Below, piece after piece: positions 16,841 through 26,451 of a stretch of DNA of 47,939 nt. Location: contig NZ_BNCG01000001.1 of assembly GCF_014656355.1 (NCBI RefSeq), positions 315,221 through 363,159 of the forward strand, read 5' to 3'. The notes beneath the pieces were generated by a model. That model had not been told where the DNA came from. It saw only the letters and a list, made by a program, of their open reading frames with translations, and did not search any database. Within the stretch, counting starts at the first letter, position 1, and each line of letters begins with the position of its first letter. A program made the position numbers and the translations under genes. The DNA is from Camelimonas fluminis (GTDB lineage Bacteria; Pseudomonadota; Alphaproteobacteria; Rhizobiales; Beijerinckiaceae).

Positions 16841-19036
16841 GTGATACGTCTGTTTCGGCAACCATCGGGAATCGTGCGTTCTGTGGGCGTGATGGCTTTG
16901 GCCGTCGCGCTGGGCTGGACCGGGCCGGCGCTGGCCAGCCGCGACGCGGGGCAGGCTGGAGCGGATGAGCCGTCCGTCGCCGCAAGTCTCGAAGGGAACT
17001 ATCTGGCGGCGGTCGTCGCGGGCGCTTCGCGGGACGCCAGCGCGGCGGCGCGTTACTTCGGCGAAGCCCTGCGTAGCGATCCGCGCAATCGCGACCTTCA
17101 GGAGCGCGCCTTCATCGCCTTCCTCGCCAGCGGCGAGATGAAGGAAGCCTTCGCCGCCGCGCAGAAAATTCTCGCCCGAGACCCCGGCAACGCCCTGGCC
17201 CGTCTCGCCATTGGCGTGCGCGACCTGAAGGCCGGGCAATACGTCAAGGCGCGCGCCCAGTTCCAGCGCGGCGGCGCCGCCGCCAGCGATGTGACCGCCA
17301 CCCTGCTCACCGCCTGGAGCTGGGCTGGCTCCGGCAACTTCAAGAAGGCGCTGGAAACCGTCGACAAGCTGCGGAGCGTCAACGCCTTCACCCTGTTTCG
17401 CGAGTATCATGGCGGCCTGATCGCCGCGCTTGGCGGGCCGAAGTTTCGCTCCGAGGCCGACCGGCGGATGAACGCTGCTTACGCCATGGAGCGCACGACG
17501 CTGCGCGTGGTGGACGCCTATGGACGCTATCTGTCCGGCGTGGGTGACCGCGACGCCGCGACCGCCGCTTACGACGCTTTCCTGAAGCTGGCGCCGCGCC
17601 AGCCGATCGCGGCCGCGTCGCTGGGCGCGCTCAAGGATGGCAAGACCCTGGCGCCGCTGGTTAGCGGGGCCCAGCAGGGCGCCGCAGAGGTGCTCTATGG
17701 TCTGGGCGCCGCCGGCAACCAGCAGGGCGATGAACTCGCCGCCATGATCTATCTTCAGCTTTCGCTCTATCTGGAGCCGAAAAACGAGATGGCGCTGATC
17801 ACCCTGGCGGATATCTACGAGCGGCTGCGCAAGCCCGAGGACGCCATCGCTGTCTACCGGGCCATTCCGGAGACGTCGCCGATGCGCGCCTCCGCCGATA
17901 TCCAGATCGGCGTTGGGCTCGAGGCGCTCGGCCGCGGCGACGAGGCGATCGCCCATCTTGAGAAGCTGGTGAAGGAGCGGCCGGACGACGTGGACGCCCC
18001 GTCCGCGCTTGGCGCCCTCTATCGCAGCAAGAAAGAGTGGGTGAAGGCCGCTGACGCCTACACCGCCGCCATCGCCCGCACCGGCAAGCCCGAGCCGCGG
18101 TTCTGGTCGCTGTATTATTTCAGGGGCATGTCTTACGAGCGCGCCAGGCAATGGGCGAAGGCGGAGGCGGACCTGAAGCAGGCGCTGGAGCTGGCGCCCG
18201 ATGGCGACGGGCGCGAGCGGGCCGTGGTGCTTAACTATCTCGGCTATTCCTGGGTCGATCAGGGGATCAACCTGAAGGAAGCCTTCGACATGCTGCACAA
18301 GGCCGTGGCCCTGCGGCCGCGCGACGGCTACATCGTCGACAGCCTGGGCTGGGCCTATTATCGCCTCGGACGTTACGACGACGCGGTGCGCGAACTGGAG
18401 CGGGCCATCGCCCTGAAACCATCCGACCCGACGATCAACGATCACCTCGGCGACGCCTACTGGAAAACGGGCCGCAAGCTGGAGGCGCGTTTTCAGTGGA
18501 ACCACGCCCGTGATCTCGAGCCGGAGCCGGATGAGCTGCCGAAGATCCTCGCCAAGATCGCCAATGGCATGACGGATGACGGCAAGCCCGCTGAAGGCAA
18601 AGACGCGGCGAACAGGCCGGCGGACGGCAACGGCGCGACCGCGCCGAAGCCGGCCGACAGGCGGCAGGAAGGCGATCAGCCCTCCGGCAAGTCGCAGCCA
18701 GACGGCGCCGCGCCTGGCAAGGGGGAGGACGCGCAACCGTCGCCGAAGGGCGAGCCGGGCAAAGACGCTCCCGTGAAGGAGCCGGCCGACGGGTCGGGCA
18801 AGGATGCGCCTGCCGCGCCTGAGCAGCGCAAGCCTGATCAGCCTGCGCCGGGTTCCGCGCCTGCGCCTGGTCCTGCGCCTGCGCCTGGCAAAGGCCTGAC
18901 GCCGGATGACCGGGGCGAAGCGCCTGTGGGGCGTGGCGGCGCGGTTTCCGGCGAGGCGCGGGATGGCGCCGGCAGCCAGACGCCGGCGCAGACGCCGTCT
19001 CCGGCGTCGCGGCCGGCAGAAAAGAAGCTGGACTGA
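16841..19036 (+). CDS. Exported tetratricopeptide-repeat protein with disordered tail
   Basis: This 731-residue protein starts at the GTG at 16841, which has GAGAAG about 5 nt upstream and places a signal peptide at the front (basic VIRLFRQ, then MALAVALGWTGPALA). From about residue 50 to 560 it is helical TPR repeats, clearest at DPRNRDLQERAFIAFLASGE, DPGNALARLAIGV, LNYLGYSWVDQGINLKEAFD and PRDGYIVDSLGWAYYRLGRY. The last 160 residues are a low-complexity Pro/Ala/Gly/Lys/Asp tail. Probably a periplasmic or outer-membrane-associated scaffold. A TPR gene upstream of ispE is a common alphaproteobacterial arrangement. Its exact role is unknown. Confidence 0.88.
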   Translation: MIRLFRQPSGIVRSVGVMALAVALGWTGPALASRDAGQAGADEPSVAASLEGNYLAAVVAGASRDASAAARYFGEALRSDPRNRDLQERAFIAFLASGEMKEAFAAAQKILARDPGNALARLAIGVRDLKAGQYVKARAQFQRGGAAASDVTATLLTAWSWAGSGNFKKALETVDKLRSVNAFTLFREYHGGLIAALGGPKFRSEADRRMNAAYAMERTTLRVVDAYGRYLSGVGDRDAATAAYDAFLKLAPRQPIAAASLGALKDGKTLAPLVSGAQQGAAEVLYGLGAAGNQQGDELAAMIYLQLSLYLEPKNEMALITLADIYERLRKPEDAIAVYRAIPETSPMRASADIQIGVGLEALGRGDEAIAHLEKLVKERPDDVDAPSALGALYRSKKEWVKAADAYTAAIARTGKPEPRFWSLYYFRGMSYERARQWAKAEADLKQALELAPDGDGRERAVVLNYLGYSWVDQGINLKEAFDMLHKAVALRPRDGYIVDSLGWAYYRLGRYDDAVRELERAIALKPSDPTINDHLGDAYWKTGRKLEARFQWNHARDLEPEPDELPKILAKIANGMTDDGKPAEGKDAANRPADGNGATAPKPADRRQEGDQPSGKSQPDGAAPGKGEDAQPSPKGEPGKDAPVKEPADGSGKDAPAAPEQRKPDQPAPGSAPAPGPAPAPGKGLTPDDRGEAPVGRGGAVSGEARDGAGSQTPAQTPSPASRPAEKKLD

Positions 19037-19223
19037 AGCAGCGCGGCGTCCGCAACGCCGTGGATGGCGCCGGCAGAGGCAGGCGTCTTCCGCAAGGCGG
19101 ACGCTGCTCCTTGCCAGGAAACGGTCTTCAACCGCAACGATGGGCAAATTCGGCGTGACCGGATTTTGCTCCAGGGCGTTTTTGGTGAAAAACCGTTCAC
19201 CTGAAGTGCTCCATCCCTTTGAT

Positions 19224-19271
19224 TTGACGCTTTTCCCGAAAAGTGGCCTCCACTTTTTTCAGAAATGCTCT
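19224..19271 (+). repeat. Dispersed intergenic palindromic repeat, copy A
   Basis: The unit begins TTGACGCTTTTCCCG, has the palindrome AAAAGTGG-CCT-CCACTTTT (19239-19257) and ends AGAAATGCTCT. The same left end, palindrome and right end recur at 34648-34699 and, more diverged, at 46154-46206. Confidence 0.75.
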
Positions 19272-19281
19272 GGCGGCCTGT

Positions 19282-19330
19282 TTCCGATATTTGCTCCGCC
19301 GCCCTGTATCCAGGGCTGCGAATGTCGGAA
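19282..19330 (+). repeat. Second block of the dispersed repeat (copy A2)
   Basis: An imperfect inverted repeat with ends TTCCGA (19282-19287) and TCGGAA (19325-19330) contains GCCGCCCTGTAT and CAGGGCTGCGAATG. The reverse complement of this block, about 80% alike over 30 nt, lies at 46217-46250, also right after a copy of the first block. Confidence 0.65.
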
Positions 19331-19398
19331 GTGGATTGTAAATGTTGAATTCGTTCCAATACCCCCGGTTGCATTGAAAATGCCGTGACGGATGGCGG

Positions 19399-20295
19399 AT
19401 GGACCAGACCGACCTGCCTTTGACGACGCGCGCCCCGGCCAAGGTCAATCTGACCTTGCGGGTCGCTGGCCGGCGACCTGACGGTTATCATGAACTCGAC
19501 AGCCTGACGGCCTTCACGGCCGGCGAGGGCGATGGCGTGGCCGATGGGCTGTCGCTGCTGCCAGGGGCGTCGCTTTCCTTGACGGTGACTGGCGATACGG
19601 CGGTGGAGGCCGGGCCAGACGACGACAATCTGGTGCTGCGCGCCGCGCGCGCGCTGCAACAATTGTGCCCGGGGCTGCAGACCGGGCGGTTTACGCTGGA
19701 AAAACGCCTGCCGGTCGCCGCCGGGCTGGGCGGCGGCTCATCTGACGCCGCCGCCGCCCTGCGTCTCCTGGCGCGGCTCAATGGTCTGGCGGCGGATGAT
19801 GCGCGTCTGCGCGAGGCCGCCGCCGCGACCGGGGCCGATGTTCCGGTTTGCCTTGCCGCCAGGGCGCGGGTGATGGCCGGGCTGGGGGAGGTTCTCGGGC
19901 CGCAACTGACCCTGCCCGCGCTGCCGGCGCTGCTGGTCAATCCGCGCGTCGCGGTTTCGACGCCGGCGGTGTTCCGGGCGTTGGCCGCATCGCCGCTGCA
20001 AGCTGGCTCACCGCCCGCCATGCTGACGCCGGACGTTGCGACGGAAGCCGGGTTGCGGCGTTACTTGCTGGCGGGCTGGAACGATCTGGAGGCGCCCGCG
20101 CGAAGCCTCTGCCCTGAAATCAGCGAGGCGCTGGAGCTGGTGCAGCGGATGTCTGGATGCTGGCTGGCGCGCATGTCCGGCTCCGGCGCGACGGTTTTTG
20201 GGCTGTTTGACGATCAGGCCCAGGCCGAGGTCGCGGCGGGACGCATACATGCGACCTGGCCGGCGTGGTGGGCGCGCCCGGTCATGCTGGCCTGA
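19399..20295 (+). CDS. ispE: 4-diphosphocytidyl-2-C-methyl-D-erythritol kinase
   Basis: This 298-residue GHMP kinase phosphorylates CDP-methylerythritol in the non-mevalonate isoprenoid pathway. The N-terminal APAKVNLTLRVAGRRPDGYH (12-31) holds the substrate-binding Lys and the DGYH motif. The ATP-binding GHMP loop is PVAAGLGGGSSDAAAALR (105-122), and the C-terminal MSGSGATVFGLF is the third GHMP motif. The same pathway's first enzyme, dxs, lies at the other end of this window, and the polyprenyl synthase that uses the product is next door in the opposite orientation. The Shine-Dalgarno is weak. Confidence 0.96.
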   Translation: MDQTDLPLTTRAPAKVNLTLRVAGRRPDGYHELDSLTAFTAGEGDGVADGLSLLPGASLSLTVTGDTAVEAGPDDDNLVLRAARALQQLCPGLQTGRFTLEKRLPVAAGLGGGSSDAAAALRLLARLNGLAADDARLREAAAATGADVPVCLAARARVMAGLGEVLGPQLTLPALPALLVNPRVAVSTPAVFRALAASPLQAGSPPAMLTPDVATEAGLRRYLLAGWNDLEAPARSLCPEISEALELVQRMSGCWLARMSGSGATVFGLFDDQAQAEVAAGRIHATWPAWWARPVMLA

Positions 20296-20466
20296 GCCTC
20301 AGGGCGCGCGGGCGTCGCCCGCCTGGGCAATGCGTGACTTTCACGCCAGGTCGCAAAAGATGCGCACGCCTCCGCTACCGGCAAGGCCCAGGTCAGCTGC
20401 CGGCAAGGTTAAAGTCAGCGTGACGCATGTGCTTGCAAGACATTGCCGTGCGCACCTTGGACCTTC

Positions 20467-20501
20467 CCAAAACGCCATGAGCCAGGCTCATGGCGTTTTG
20501 G
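20467..20501. terminator. Bidirectional terminator between ispE and the polyprenyl synthase
   Basis: A 16-bp perfect stem (20467-20482 with 20486-20501) has AAAA on the left arm and TTTT on the right arm and a 3-nt loop. It lies between two convergent genes, 6 nt before the stop of the leftward one. Confidence 0.85.
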
Positions 20502-20507
20502 CATCGG

Positions 20508-21524
20508 TCAGTGCGCGCGCGAAATGCAGAAATCCACCGTGTCGAGCAACGCCGTCTTCAGCGGGCCGGCCGGGTAGCGGTCAAGCGCGGCGCGGGCGGC
20601 GTCGCCATAGCTTTCGGCGCGGGCAATGGTTTCGCGCAAGGCGCCGTTGCCGCGCATCATGGCGATGGCGCGCTTGAGGGCGTCGTCGTCGGTTGCGCCT
20701 TCCTCCAGCGCCTGGCGCCAGAACTCCCGGTCGGCGGCGTCGCCGCGCTGCAGCGACAGCACCACCGGCAGGGTCAGCTTGCCCTCGCGAAAGTCATCGC
20801 CGACGTTCTTGCCGAGGGCGTCGGCGGTCCCGCCGTAATCGAGCGCATCGTCGATGAGCTGGAAGGCGACGCCGAGGTTCATGCCATAGTCGCGACAGGC
20901 GGCGCGGTCGTCCGGGTTATTGCCGGCAAGGATCGGGCCGACCTCGCAGGCGGCCGCGAACAGGGTCGCGGTCTTGGCGCGGATAACGGCGAGATATTCG
21001 TCCTCGGTGGTGCCGAGGCTGCGGGCGGCCGAAAGCTGCATCACCTCGCCCTCGGCGATGACCGCGGCGGCGGTGGACAGCACGTCGAGCGCGTCGAGCG
21101 AGCCGACCTCAACCATCATGCGGAAGGCCTGGCCGAGCAGGAAGTCGCCGACCAGAACGCTGGCTTCGTTGCCCCACACCTTGCGGGCCGCCGGCTTGCC
21201 GCGGCGCATGTCGCTCTCGTCGACCACATCGTCATGAAGCAGGGTGGCGGTGTGCATGAACTCGACGCTGGCCGCCAGCTTGATGTGGCCTTCGCCCTCG
21301 TAGTTGCACAGCGCGGCGGCGGAGAGGGTGAGCATGGGCCGCAGCCGCTTGCCGCCGGACGAGATCAGGTGGTTGGCGACCTCGGGAATCATCAGCACGT
21401 CGGATCCCGTGCGCGACAGGATCATCTGGTTCACCCGCTCCATGTCGGCGGCGACCAGCTTCACCAGGCCTTCGATGCTGGCCTGCCTGCCCTTGTCCCT
21501 GTCCAGTGCAACGGCGATACCCAA
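20508..21524 (-). CDS. ispB: Polyprenyl (octaprenyl/decaprenyl-type) diphosphate synthase
   Basis: This 338-residue trans-prenyltransferase builds the ubiquinone side chain. The first Asp-rich motif is Asp98-Asp99-x2-Asp102 (LLHDDVVDESDMRRG); the second is Asp225-Asp226-x2-Asp229 (FQLIDDALDY). GGKRLRP (57-63) binds isopentenyl diphosphate. The start is a TTG at 21524: an AAGGAG lies exactly 6 nt upstream and the family begins here. The frame stays open upstream to 21602, but without a ribosome binding site. Chain length (C40 or C50) cannot be read from the sequence; alphaproteobacteria often make Q10. Confidence 0.93.
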   Translation of the reverse strand: MGIAVALDRDKGRQASIEGLVKLVAADMERVNQMILSRTGSDVLMIPEVANHLISSGGKRLRPMLTLSAAALCNYEGEGHIKLAASVEFMHTATLLHDDVVDESDMRRGKPAARKVWGNEASVLVGDFLLGQAFRMMVEVGSLDALDVLSTAAAVIAEGEVMQLSAARSLGTTEDEYLAVIRAKTATLFAAACEVGPILAGNNPDDRAACRDYGMNLGVAFQLIDDALDYGGTADALGKNVGDDFREGKLTLPVVLSLQRGDAADREFWRQALEEGATDDDALKRAIAMMRGNGALRETIARAESYGDAARAALDRYPAGPLKTALLDTVDFCISRAH

Positions 21525-21863
21525 CCTGATCTCCTTCCGGTCCACGGTCCGGCGCGGCGAGGGCCTCAAGACGGCCAGCATCCGCAGGCCCGACTTGTCC
21601 AATGTTTCAACCGGATTTGCAAATGAAACCGCGATGCGAAACGCATCGGAAAGGGGCGGCGGATTGCCCCTGTAACAGTGTTGGCGTCTTCACAATGCAA
21701 GCGCGCCTGGCGGCGTTTTGGGCTTCTTGAACGCTCGCGCGTACGCCATCGGCGTGAACGCGACGCCGGCGGACTGGCGCTGCCTGCAGGCGGCGGCCAG
21801 AAAAGCCGCCGTTCCTGCCCGCGCGCATTCCTGCCCGCATGCAAATGCGCTATTCCTGCAGGC
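21525..21863. other. Divergent intergenic region with two small palindromes
   Basis: About 340 bp between the polyprenyl synthase and the DUF2007 gene. It holds ATTTGCAAAT (21615-21624) and the hairpin CGATGCG-AAA-CGCATCG (21632-21648), either of which could be an operator. No gene is supported. Confidence 0.5.
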
Positions 21864-22094
21864 ATGGAAGAATTGCTGCGCACCAATGACGTCGTCGCCC
21901 TCGGCTATATGACAGGCCTGCTGGATCAGGCCGGCATTCTCAATATGGTGGCTGACAGCCAGGTCAGCGCCATTGAGGGCTCGATTGGCGCCTTTCCCCG
22001 GCGGCTGATGGTCGCCGGCGACGCCCTGGCGGCGGCGCGCGCGCTGCTCGCGGAAGCCGGCTTGGCGGAATATCTGCCGCGCTCGCCGGATTGA
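21864..22094 (+). CDS. DUF2007 (putative signal-transducing) small protein
   Basis: This 76-residue protein starts MEELLRTNDVVALGYMTGLL and ends AARALLAEAGLAEYL. The pattern fits DUF2007: a short beta-alpha-beta-beta fold with the DQAGILNMVADSQVSAIEG segment. Function unknown. It lies 3 nt before the methyltransferase gene, as in many Rhizobiales where DUF2007 sits between the polyprenyl synthase and a methyltransferase. The frame is open upstream to 21678, but the conserved part starts at this ATG. Confidence 0.85.
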   Translation: MEELLRTNDVVALGYMTGLLDQAGILNMVADSQVSAIEGSIGAFPRRLMVAGDALAAARALLAEAGLAEYLPRSPD

Positions 22095-22097
22095 ACC

Positions 22098-22922
22098 GTG
22101 GTTGATGCGGAGCAAAGCCTCGACGCTTTCTTCAATGGCGGGCTGCAACTGGCGCAGTTCCGCAGCGGGCACCATCGCGGCGGCACCGACGGCGTACTCG
22201 CCGCCATGGCCGGCGCGACCATGGCGGAGGCGCTGTCACGGCGGCTGCGGCGGACAGTTGACGTGCTCGACATGGGGGCGGGCAGCGGGCTGATTGGTCT
22301 GGGGGTGGCCCTGGCCGCGCTAGAAACGCAGGTGACGTTGGCTGAGCGTGACGCCGGTCTGGCGGGGCTGTGCGCCGGCAATATCGCCCGCAACGGCATG
22401 GATAAACGCGTTCGCGTCCTCAACGTCGATCTGCTGGCGCGGCCGGGCGCGCTGGCGGCTGCGGGCCTTGCCGCGGAAAGCCAGGACCTGGTGGTGACCA
22501 ACCCGCCCTGGTTCGCGCCGGAGGCGGTGCGCGCCTCGCCAGGCGCTGGCCGGCGGGCGGCGCACGTGTTCGATGCGACCGGGAGTGAGGTCCAGGCGCC
22601 GTTGCGGGAGGACGCCCTGCAGGCCTGGTTGCGGTGCGCCTGCCGGCTGCTGCGGCCGGGCGGGGCGCTGCTGGTGATCCACCGGGCTGAAGCCCTGCCG
22701 GCGATTCTCGCAGGAATGGCGCGGCGCTTTGGCGACGTGCGGGTGCGGCCGGTGGCGGCGCGGGCCGGCGATCCGGCGATCCGGGTGATGGTGGGCGGGG
22801 CGCGCGGCCGGCGCGGCCCGTTCGTGCTCGATGCGCCGCTCCCGCTGCACGAACGGGATGGGGCCTTCACCGCCGAAGCGGCCCGCGCGCATGCCGGCGA
22901 ACGCCTGCCATGGGGCGGTTGA
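22098..22922 (+). CDS. TrmN6/YfiC-like N6-adenine methyltransferase
   Basis: This 274-residue class I methyltransferase starts at a GTG 3 nt after the DUF2007 stop, so translation is probably coupled. FRSGHHRGGTDGVLAA is the N-terminal family block, DMGAGSGLIG (58-67) binds SAM and NPPW (135-138) is the catalytic motif of N6-adenine methyltransferases. The closest characterised relative is the tRNA1(Val) A37 methyltransferase TrmN6. The actual substrate (tRNA, rRNA or protein) is inferred only from family resemblance. Confidence 0.88.
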   Translation: MVDAEQSLDAFFNGGLQLAQFRSGHHRGGTDGVLAAMAGATMAEALSRRLRRTVDVLDMGAGSGLIGLGVALAALETQVTLAERDAGLAGLCAGNIARNGMDKRVRVLNVDLLARPGALAAAGLAAESQDLVVTNPPWFAPEAVRASPGAGRRAAHVFDATGSEVQAPLREDALQAWLRCACRLLRPGGALLVIHRAEALPAILAGMARRFGDVRVRPVAARAGDPAIRVMVGGARGRRGPFVLDAPLPLHERDGAFTAEAARAHAGERLPWGG

Positions 22923-23044
22923 TCGCTGGACACGGCTGCGTCCGGACGAATTCCAACTGTTTCCGTTGGCTTTTCGTTGTATAGGGACCTGCGTCGGCGC
23001 GCCGCCGCAGCGACAGAAGCACGCGATATCAGAAGAATGCGATC

Positions 23045-23971
23045 ATGACCGGCTCCGATCAGTCCAGCCCGAAGCGCTCCTTTCAGGGGCTTATCCTGAC
23101 GCTCCACGATTTCTGGGCGAAGCAGGGCTGCGTCATTCTCCAGCCCTATGACATGGAGGTGGGCGCCGGCACCTTTCACCCGGCCACCACCCTGAGGGCG
23201 CTGGGGCCGAAGCCGTGGAAAGCCGCCTATGTGCAGCCCTCGCGCCGCCCCACCGACGGGCGCTATGGCGAGAACCCCAACCGGCTGCAGCATTATTACC
23301 AGTATCAGGTCATCCTGAAGCCGAACCCGCCGAACCTGCAGGAGTTGTATCTGGCGTCGCTGGAGGCCATCGGCGTCGACCTTGCGCTGCATGACGTGCG
23401 CTTCGTCGAGGACGACTGGGAGAGCCCGACCCTCGGCGCGTGGGGCCTTGGCTGGGAGTGCTGGTGCGACGGCATGGAAGTGTCGCAGTTCACTTATTTC
23501 CAACAGGTGGCGGGCGTGGAGTGCGCGCCGGTAGCCGGCGAACTGACCTATGGCCTTGAGCGCCTCGCCATGTATGTGCAGGGCGTGGAGCGCGTCTACG
23601 ACCTCAATTTCAACGGCGGCGAAGGCGACGACAAGGTGACCTATGGCGACGTGTTCCTTCAGGCCGAGCAGGAGTTTTCCGCGTTCAATTTCGAATACGC
23701 CGACACGGAAATCCTGTTCCGTCATTTTGCCGACGCCGAGAAGGAGTGCAAACGCCTTCTCGAAGCCGGTGAGCGCGCCGACGGCCGCCACGGCCTCGCC
23801 ATGCCGGCTTATGACCAGTGCATCAAGGCCAGCCACGCCTTCAATCTGCTGGATGCGCGCGGCGTGATCTCGGTCACCGAGCGGCAGAGCTACATCCTGC
23901 GCGTGCGCGAACTGGCCAAGGCCTGCGGCGCCGCGTGGCTGCGCACCGAGGGCGGCGGCGCGGCGGCCTGA
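23045..23971 (+). CDS. glyQ: Glycyl-tRNA synthetase alpha subunit
   Basis: This 308-residue class II synthetase catalytic subunit has family blocks [58 protein letters not shown] and [20 protein letters not shown]. It works with the beta subunit encoded immediately downstream as an alpha2beta2 enzyme charging tRNA-Gly. The length is normal. An S49 peptidase gene often lies before glyQ in Rhizobiales; here only the methyltransferase does. Confidence 0.98.
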   Translation: MTGSDQSSPKRSFQGLILTLHDFWAKQGCVILQPYDMEVGAGTFHPATTLRALGPKPWKAAYVQPSRRPTDGRYGENPNRLQHYYQYQVILKPNPPNLQELYLASLEAIGVDLALHDVRFVEDDWESPTLGAWGLGWECWCDGMEVSQFTYFQQVAGVECAPVAGELTYGLERLAMYVQGVERVYDLNFNGGEGDDKVTYGDVFLQAEQEFSAFNFEYADTEILFRHFADAEKECKRLLEAGERADGRHGLAMPAYDQCIKASHAFNLLDARGVISVTERQSYILRVRELAKACGAAWLRTEGGGAAA

Positions 23972-24051
23972 GTTGATCCAGGCCTCCGCAACCGTTTCGC
24001 CGCACGCCCGTTTGACGCTTTTCAGGCCCACCGGGGCCGATGGAACCTCCG

Positions 24052-26244
24052 ATGCCCGACCTTCTGCTTGAACTGTTCAGTGAAGAAATCCCCGCCCGCA
24101 TGCAGCGCAAGGCGGCGCAGGACCTGCAGAGCCTGGTGACCAACGCCCTCGTCGAGCGCGGCCTGCTGTATGAAGGCGCCGGCGCCTGGGCGACGCCGCG
24201 TCGCATCGCCCTGCACGTCGCCGGCCTGCCGGCGGTGGGCCAGGACGTGCGCGAGGAGCGCAAGGGACCGCGCGTCGGCGCGCCGGAGGGGGCGATCCAG
24301 GGCTTCCTGAAGAGCGCCGGCCTGACCTCTGTCGACCAGGCGCAAATCGTGTCCGATCCGAAAAAGGGCGAGTTCTATGTGGCGGTGATCGAGAAGTCCG
24401 GCCAGCCGACGCTGGACGTGCTGGCCGAGGTGCTGCCGCGCATCATCCAGAACTTCCCATGGCCGAAGTCGATGCGCTGGGGCGCCGCCTCCGCCCAGCC
24501 GGGCGCGATGCGCTGGGTGCGGCCGCTGCATTCCATCGTCGCCACCTTCGGGCCTGAAACCGAGGAGCCGCAGATCGTGCGGTTCAGCGTCGGCGGCGTG
24601 ACGGCGGGCGACGAAACGCGCGGCCACCGCTTCATGGCGAAGGGCGCCGGGTTCCCCGGTCCGATCCAGGTGAAGCGCTTCGACGATTACGTCGCCGTGC
24701 TGGAGAAGGCGAAGGTGATCCTCGACATCGACCGCCGCAAGGACATCATTCTGGCCGAGGCGCGCAATCTGGCCTTCGCCCAGGGGCTGGAGCTGGTGGA
24801 AGACGAAGGCCTGCTCGAAGAGGTCGCCGGCCTGGTGGAATGGCCGGTGGTGCTGATGGGCGCCTTCGGGGAGGAGTTCCTGGCGATACCGCCGGAGGTG
24901 ATCCGCGCCACCATCCGCGCCAACCAGAAGTGCTTCGTGCTGAAGAAGGCTGACGGCGCGCTGGCCAACAGATTCATCCTCGTGTCCAACATCGTCGCGC
25001 CGGATCGCGGCGCCGCCATCATCGCCGGCAACGAACGCGTGGTGCGCGCCCGCCTCTCCGACGCCCGCCACTTCTGGCAGACCGACCAGCGGCCGATGCC
25101 GGACTATCGCGAGCGTGAGGACACCAGGCATCTGAAGCCGCTGGAGCAGCGTCTGCAGAAGTTGATCGACTCCCGCTCCGTGTTCCACGAGAAGCTGGGA
25201 ACCCAGGGCGAGCGCGTCGAGCGGCTGGTGGAGCTGGCCGGCAAGATCGCGCTGGCGATCGGCGCTGACGGCGGCTTGGCGACCCGCGCCGCCCGCCTGG
25301 CCAAGGCCGACCTCACCACCGAAATGGTGGGCGAGTTCCCGGAATTGCAGGGCCTCATGGGCCGTTACTACGCGGTGGCCGAGGGCGAGGACCCGCATGT
25401 GGCGGCGGCGCTTGAGGACCATTACAAGCCGCTCGGCCCGTCCGATCGCACGCCGACGGCGCCGATCTCGGTCACCGTGGCCCTGGCCGACAAGCTGGAT
25501 ACGCTGGCCGGTTTTTGGGCTATCGACGAGAAGCCGACCGGCTCCAAGGACCCTTACGCCCTGCGCCGCGCGGCGCTCGGCGTCATCCGTCTGGTGCTGG
25601 AGAACGACCTGCGGCTGCCGCTGGTGGAAATCTGCCAGGAGGCGGAGCCGGAAGGGGCGAAGCGCGCCGCGCCGCGCATGCCGGAAGAATTCGCCGGTCG
25701 CGTCGTGTCGTCCGACGCGGTGTCGCTGCTGGAGTTCTTCCACGACCGCCTGAAGGTCTTCCTGCGCGATCAGGGCTACAGCCACGATCTGATCGACGCG
25801 GTGCTGTCGCTGGGCGATCAGGACGATCTGCTGCTGGTGGTGCGCCGGGTTGAGGCGCTGAAGCAGTTCCTCGACGCCGCCGACGGCAAGTCGCTGCTGG
25901 CCGGCGTCAGGCGCGCCGCCAACATCCTGCGCATCGAGGAGAAGAAGGACGGCGCGGCATGGGACGCCGCCGCCGACGCCGCCCTGTTGCAGGCCGACGA
26001 AGAGAAGGCGTTGTTCACGGCGCTGGCCACCGCCCGCGAAGCGGCGGAAGCGGCGGTGAAGCGGGAAGACTACCAGGGCGCCATGACGGCGCTGGCGGCG
26101 CTGCGCGGCCCGGTGGACGCCTTTTTCGAGGCGGTGACGGTGAATGCCGACGACGCGGCCCTGCGCGCCAATCGCCTGCGCCTGCTCGCCGGTATCCGCG
26201 AAGCGACGCGCGCCATCGCCGATTTCTCGCGCATTGAAGGCTGA
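24052..26244 (+). CDS. glyS: Glycyl-tRNA synthetase beta subunit
   Basis: This protein of about 730 residues begins [18 protein letters not shown], the canonical start; an in-frame ATG at 24040 would add four residues and has a GGGG about 6 nt upstream. It contains the B3/4-like and HD-like regions ([33 protein letters not shown]) and a C-terminal DALR anticodon-binding domain. The beta subunit recognises tRNA-Gly. It is 80 nt downstream of glyQ and followed by a terminator. Confidence 0.97.
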   Translation: MPDLLLELFSEEIPARMQRKAAQDLQSLVTNALVERGLLYEGAGAWATPRRIALHVAGLPAVGQDVREERKGPRVGAPEGAIQGFLKSAGLTSVDQAQIVSDPKKGEFYVAVIEKSGQPTLDVLAEVLPRIIQNFPWPKSMRWGAASAQPGAMRWVRPLHSIVATFGPETEEPQIVRFSVGGVTAGDETRGHRFMAKGAGFPGPIQVKRFDDYVAVLEKAKVILDIDRRKDIILAEARNLAFAQGLELVEDEGLLEEVAGLVEWPVVLMGAFGEEFLAIPPEVIRATIRANQKCFVLKKADGALANRFILVSNIVAPDRGAAIIAGNERVVRARLSDARHFWQTDQRPMPDYREREDTRHLKPLEQRLQKLIDSRSVFHEKLGTQGERVERLVELAGKIALAIGADGGLATRAARLAKADLTTEMVGEFPELQGLMGRYYAVAEGEDPHVAAALEDHYKPLGPSDRTPTAPISVTVALADKLDTLAGFWAIDEKPTGSKDPYALRRAALGVIRLVLENDLRLPLVEICQEAEPEGAKRAAPRMPEEFAGRVVSSDAVSLLEFFHDRLKVFLRDQGYSHDLIDAVLSLGDQDDLLLVVRRVEALKQFLDAADGKSLLAGVRRAANILRIEEKKDGAAWDAAADAALLQADEEKALFTALATAREAAEAAVKREDYQGAMTALAALRGPVDAFFEAVTVNADDAALRANRLRLLAGIREATRAIADFSRIEG

Positions 26245-26274
26245 AATCGTCGCAGCCGACTGATGCAACAATGG

Positions 26275-26302
26275 CCCGGCAGACGATGTCCGCCGGGTTT
26301 TT
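26275..26302 (+). terminator. Terminator of glyQS
   Basis: CCCGGC-A-GAC (26275-26284) pairs with GTC-C-GCCGGG (26288-26297) around a GAT loop with one mismatch, followed by five T. It is 30 nt past the glyS stop. Confidence 0.88.
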
Positions 26303-26451
26303 CTTGAGCGCCGCTGCCTGATGACGCTGATCCCCGGATCAGCCAGCGTGACGGGGAAACACCGGAATGGGGCGTTGTCACCAACCGGGCTGCCGCCATG
26401 CAAGGATCGCTTGCCGGCTTCTGTCACCGCTCCTGGAGCGGCGCCCCGTTC

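Noticed and set aside
14350-19147. Long minus-strand frames (682 and 838 codons) opposite ETF-QO and the TPR gene
   Set aside because: Both mirror well-supported genes on the plus strand, have no ribosome binding site and look like low-complexity Arg/Leu/Gly sequence.
21926-26427. Minus-strand frames of 701 and 801 codons opposite the methyltransferase and glyQS genes
   Set aside because: They cross several real genes and intergenic gaps, are antisense artefacts of codon bias, and carry no recognisable domain.
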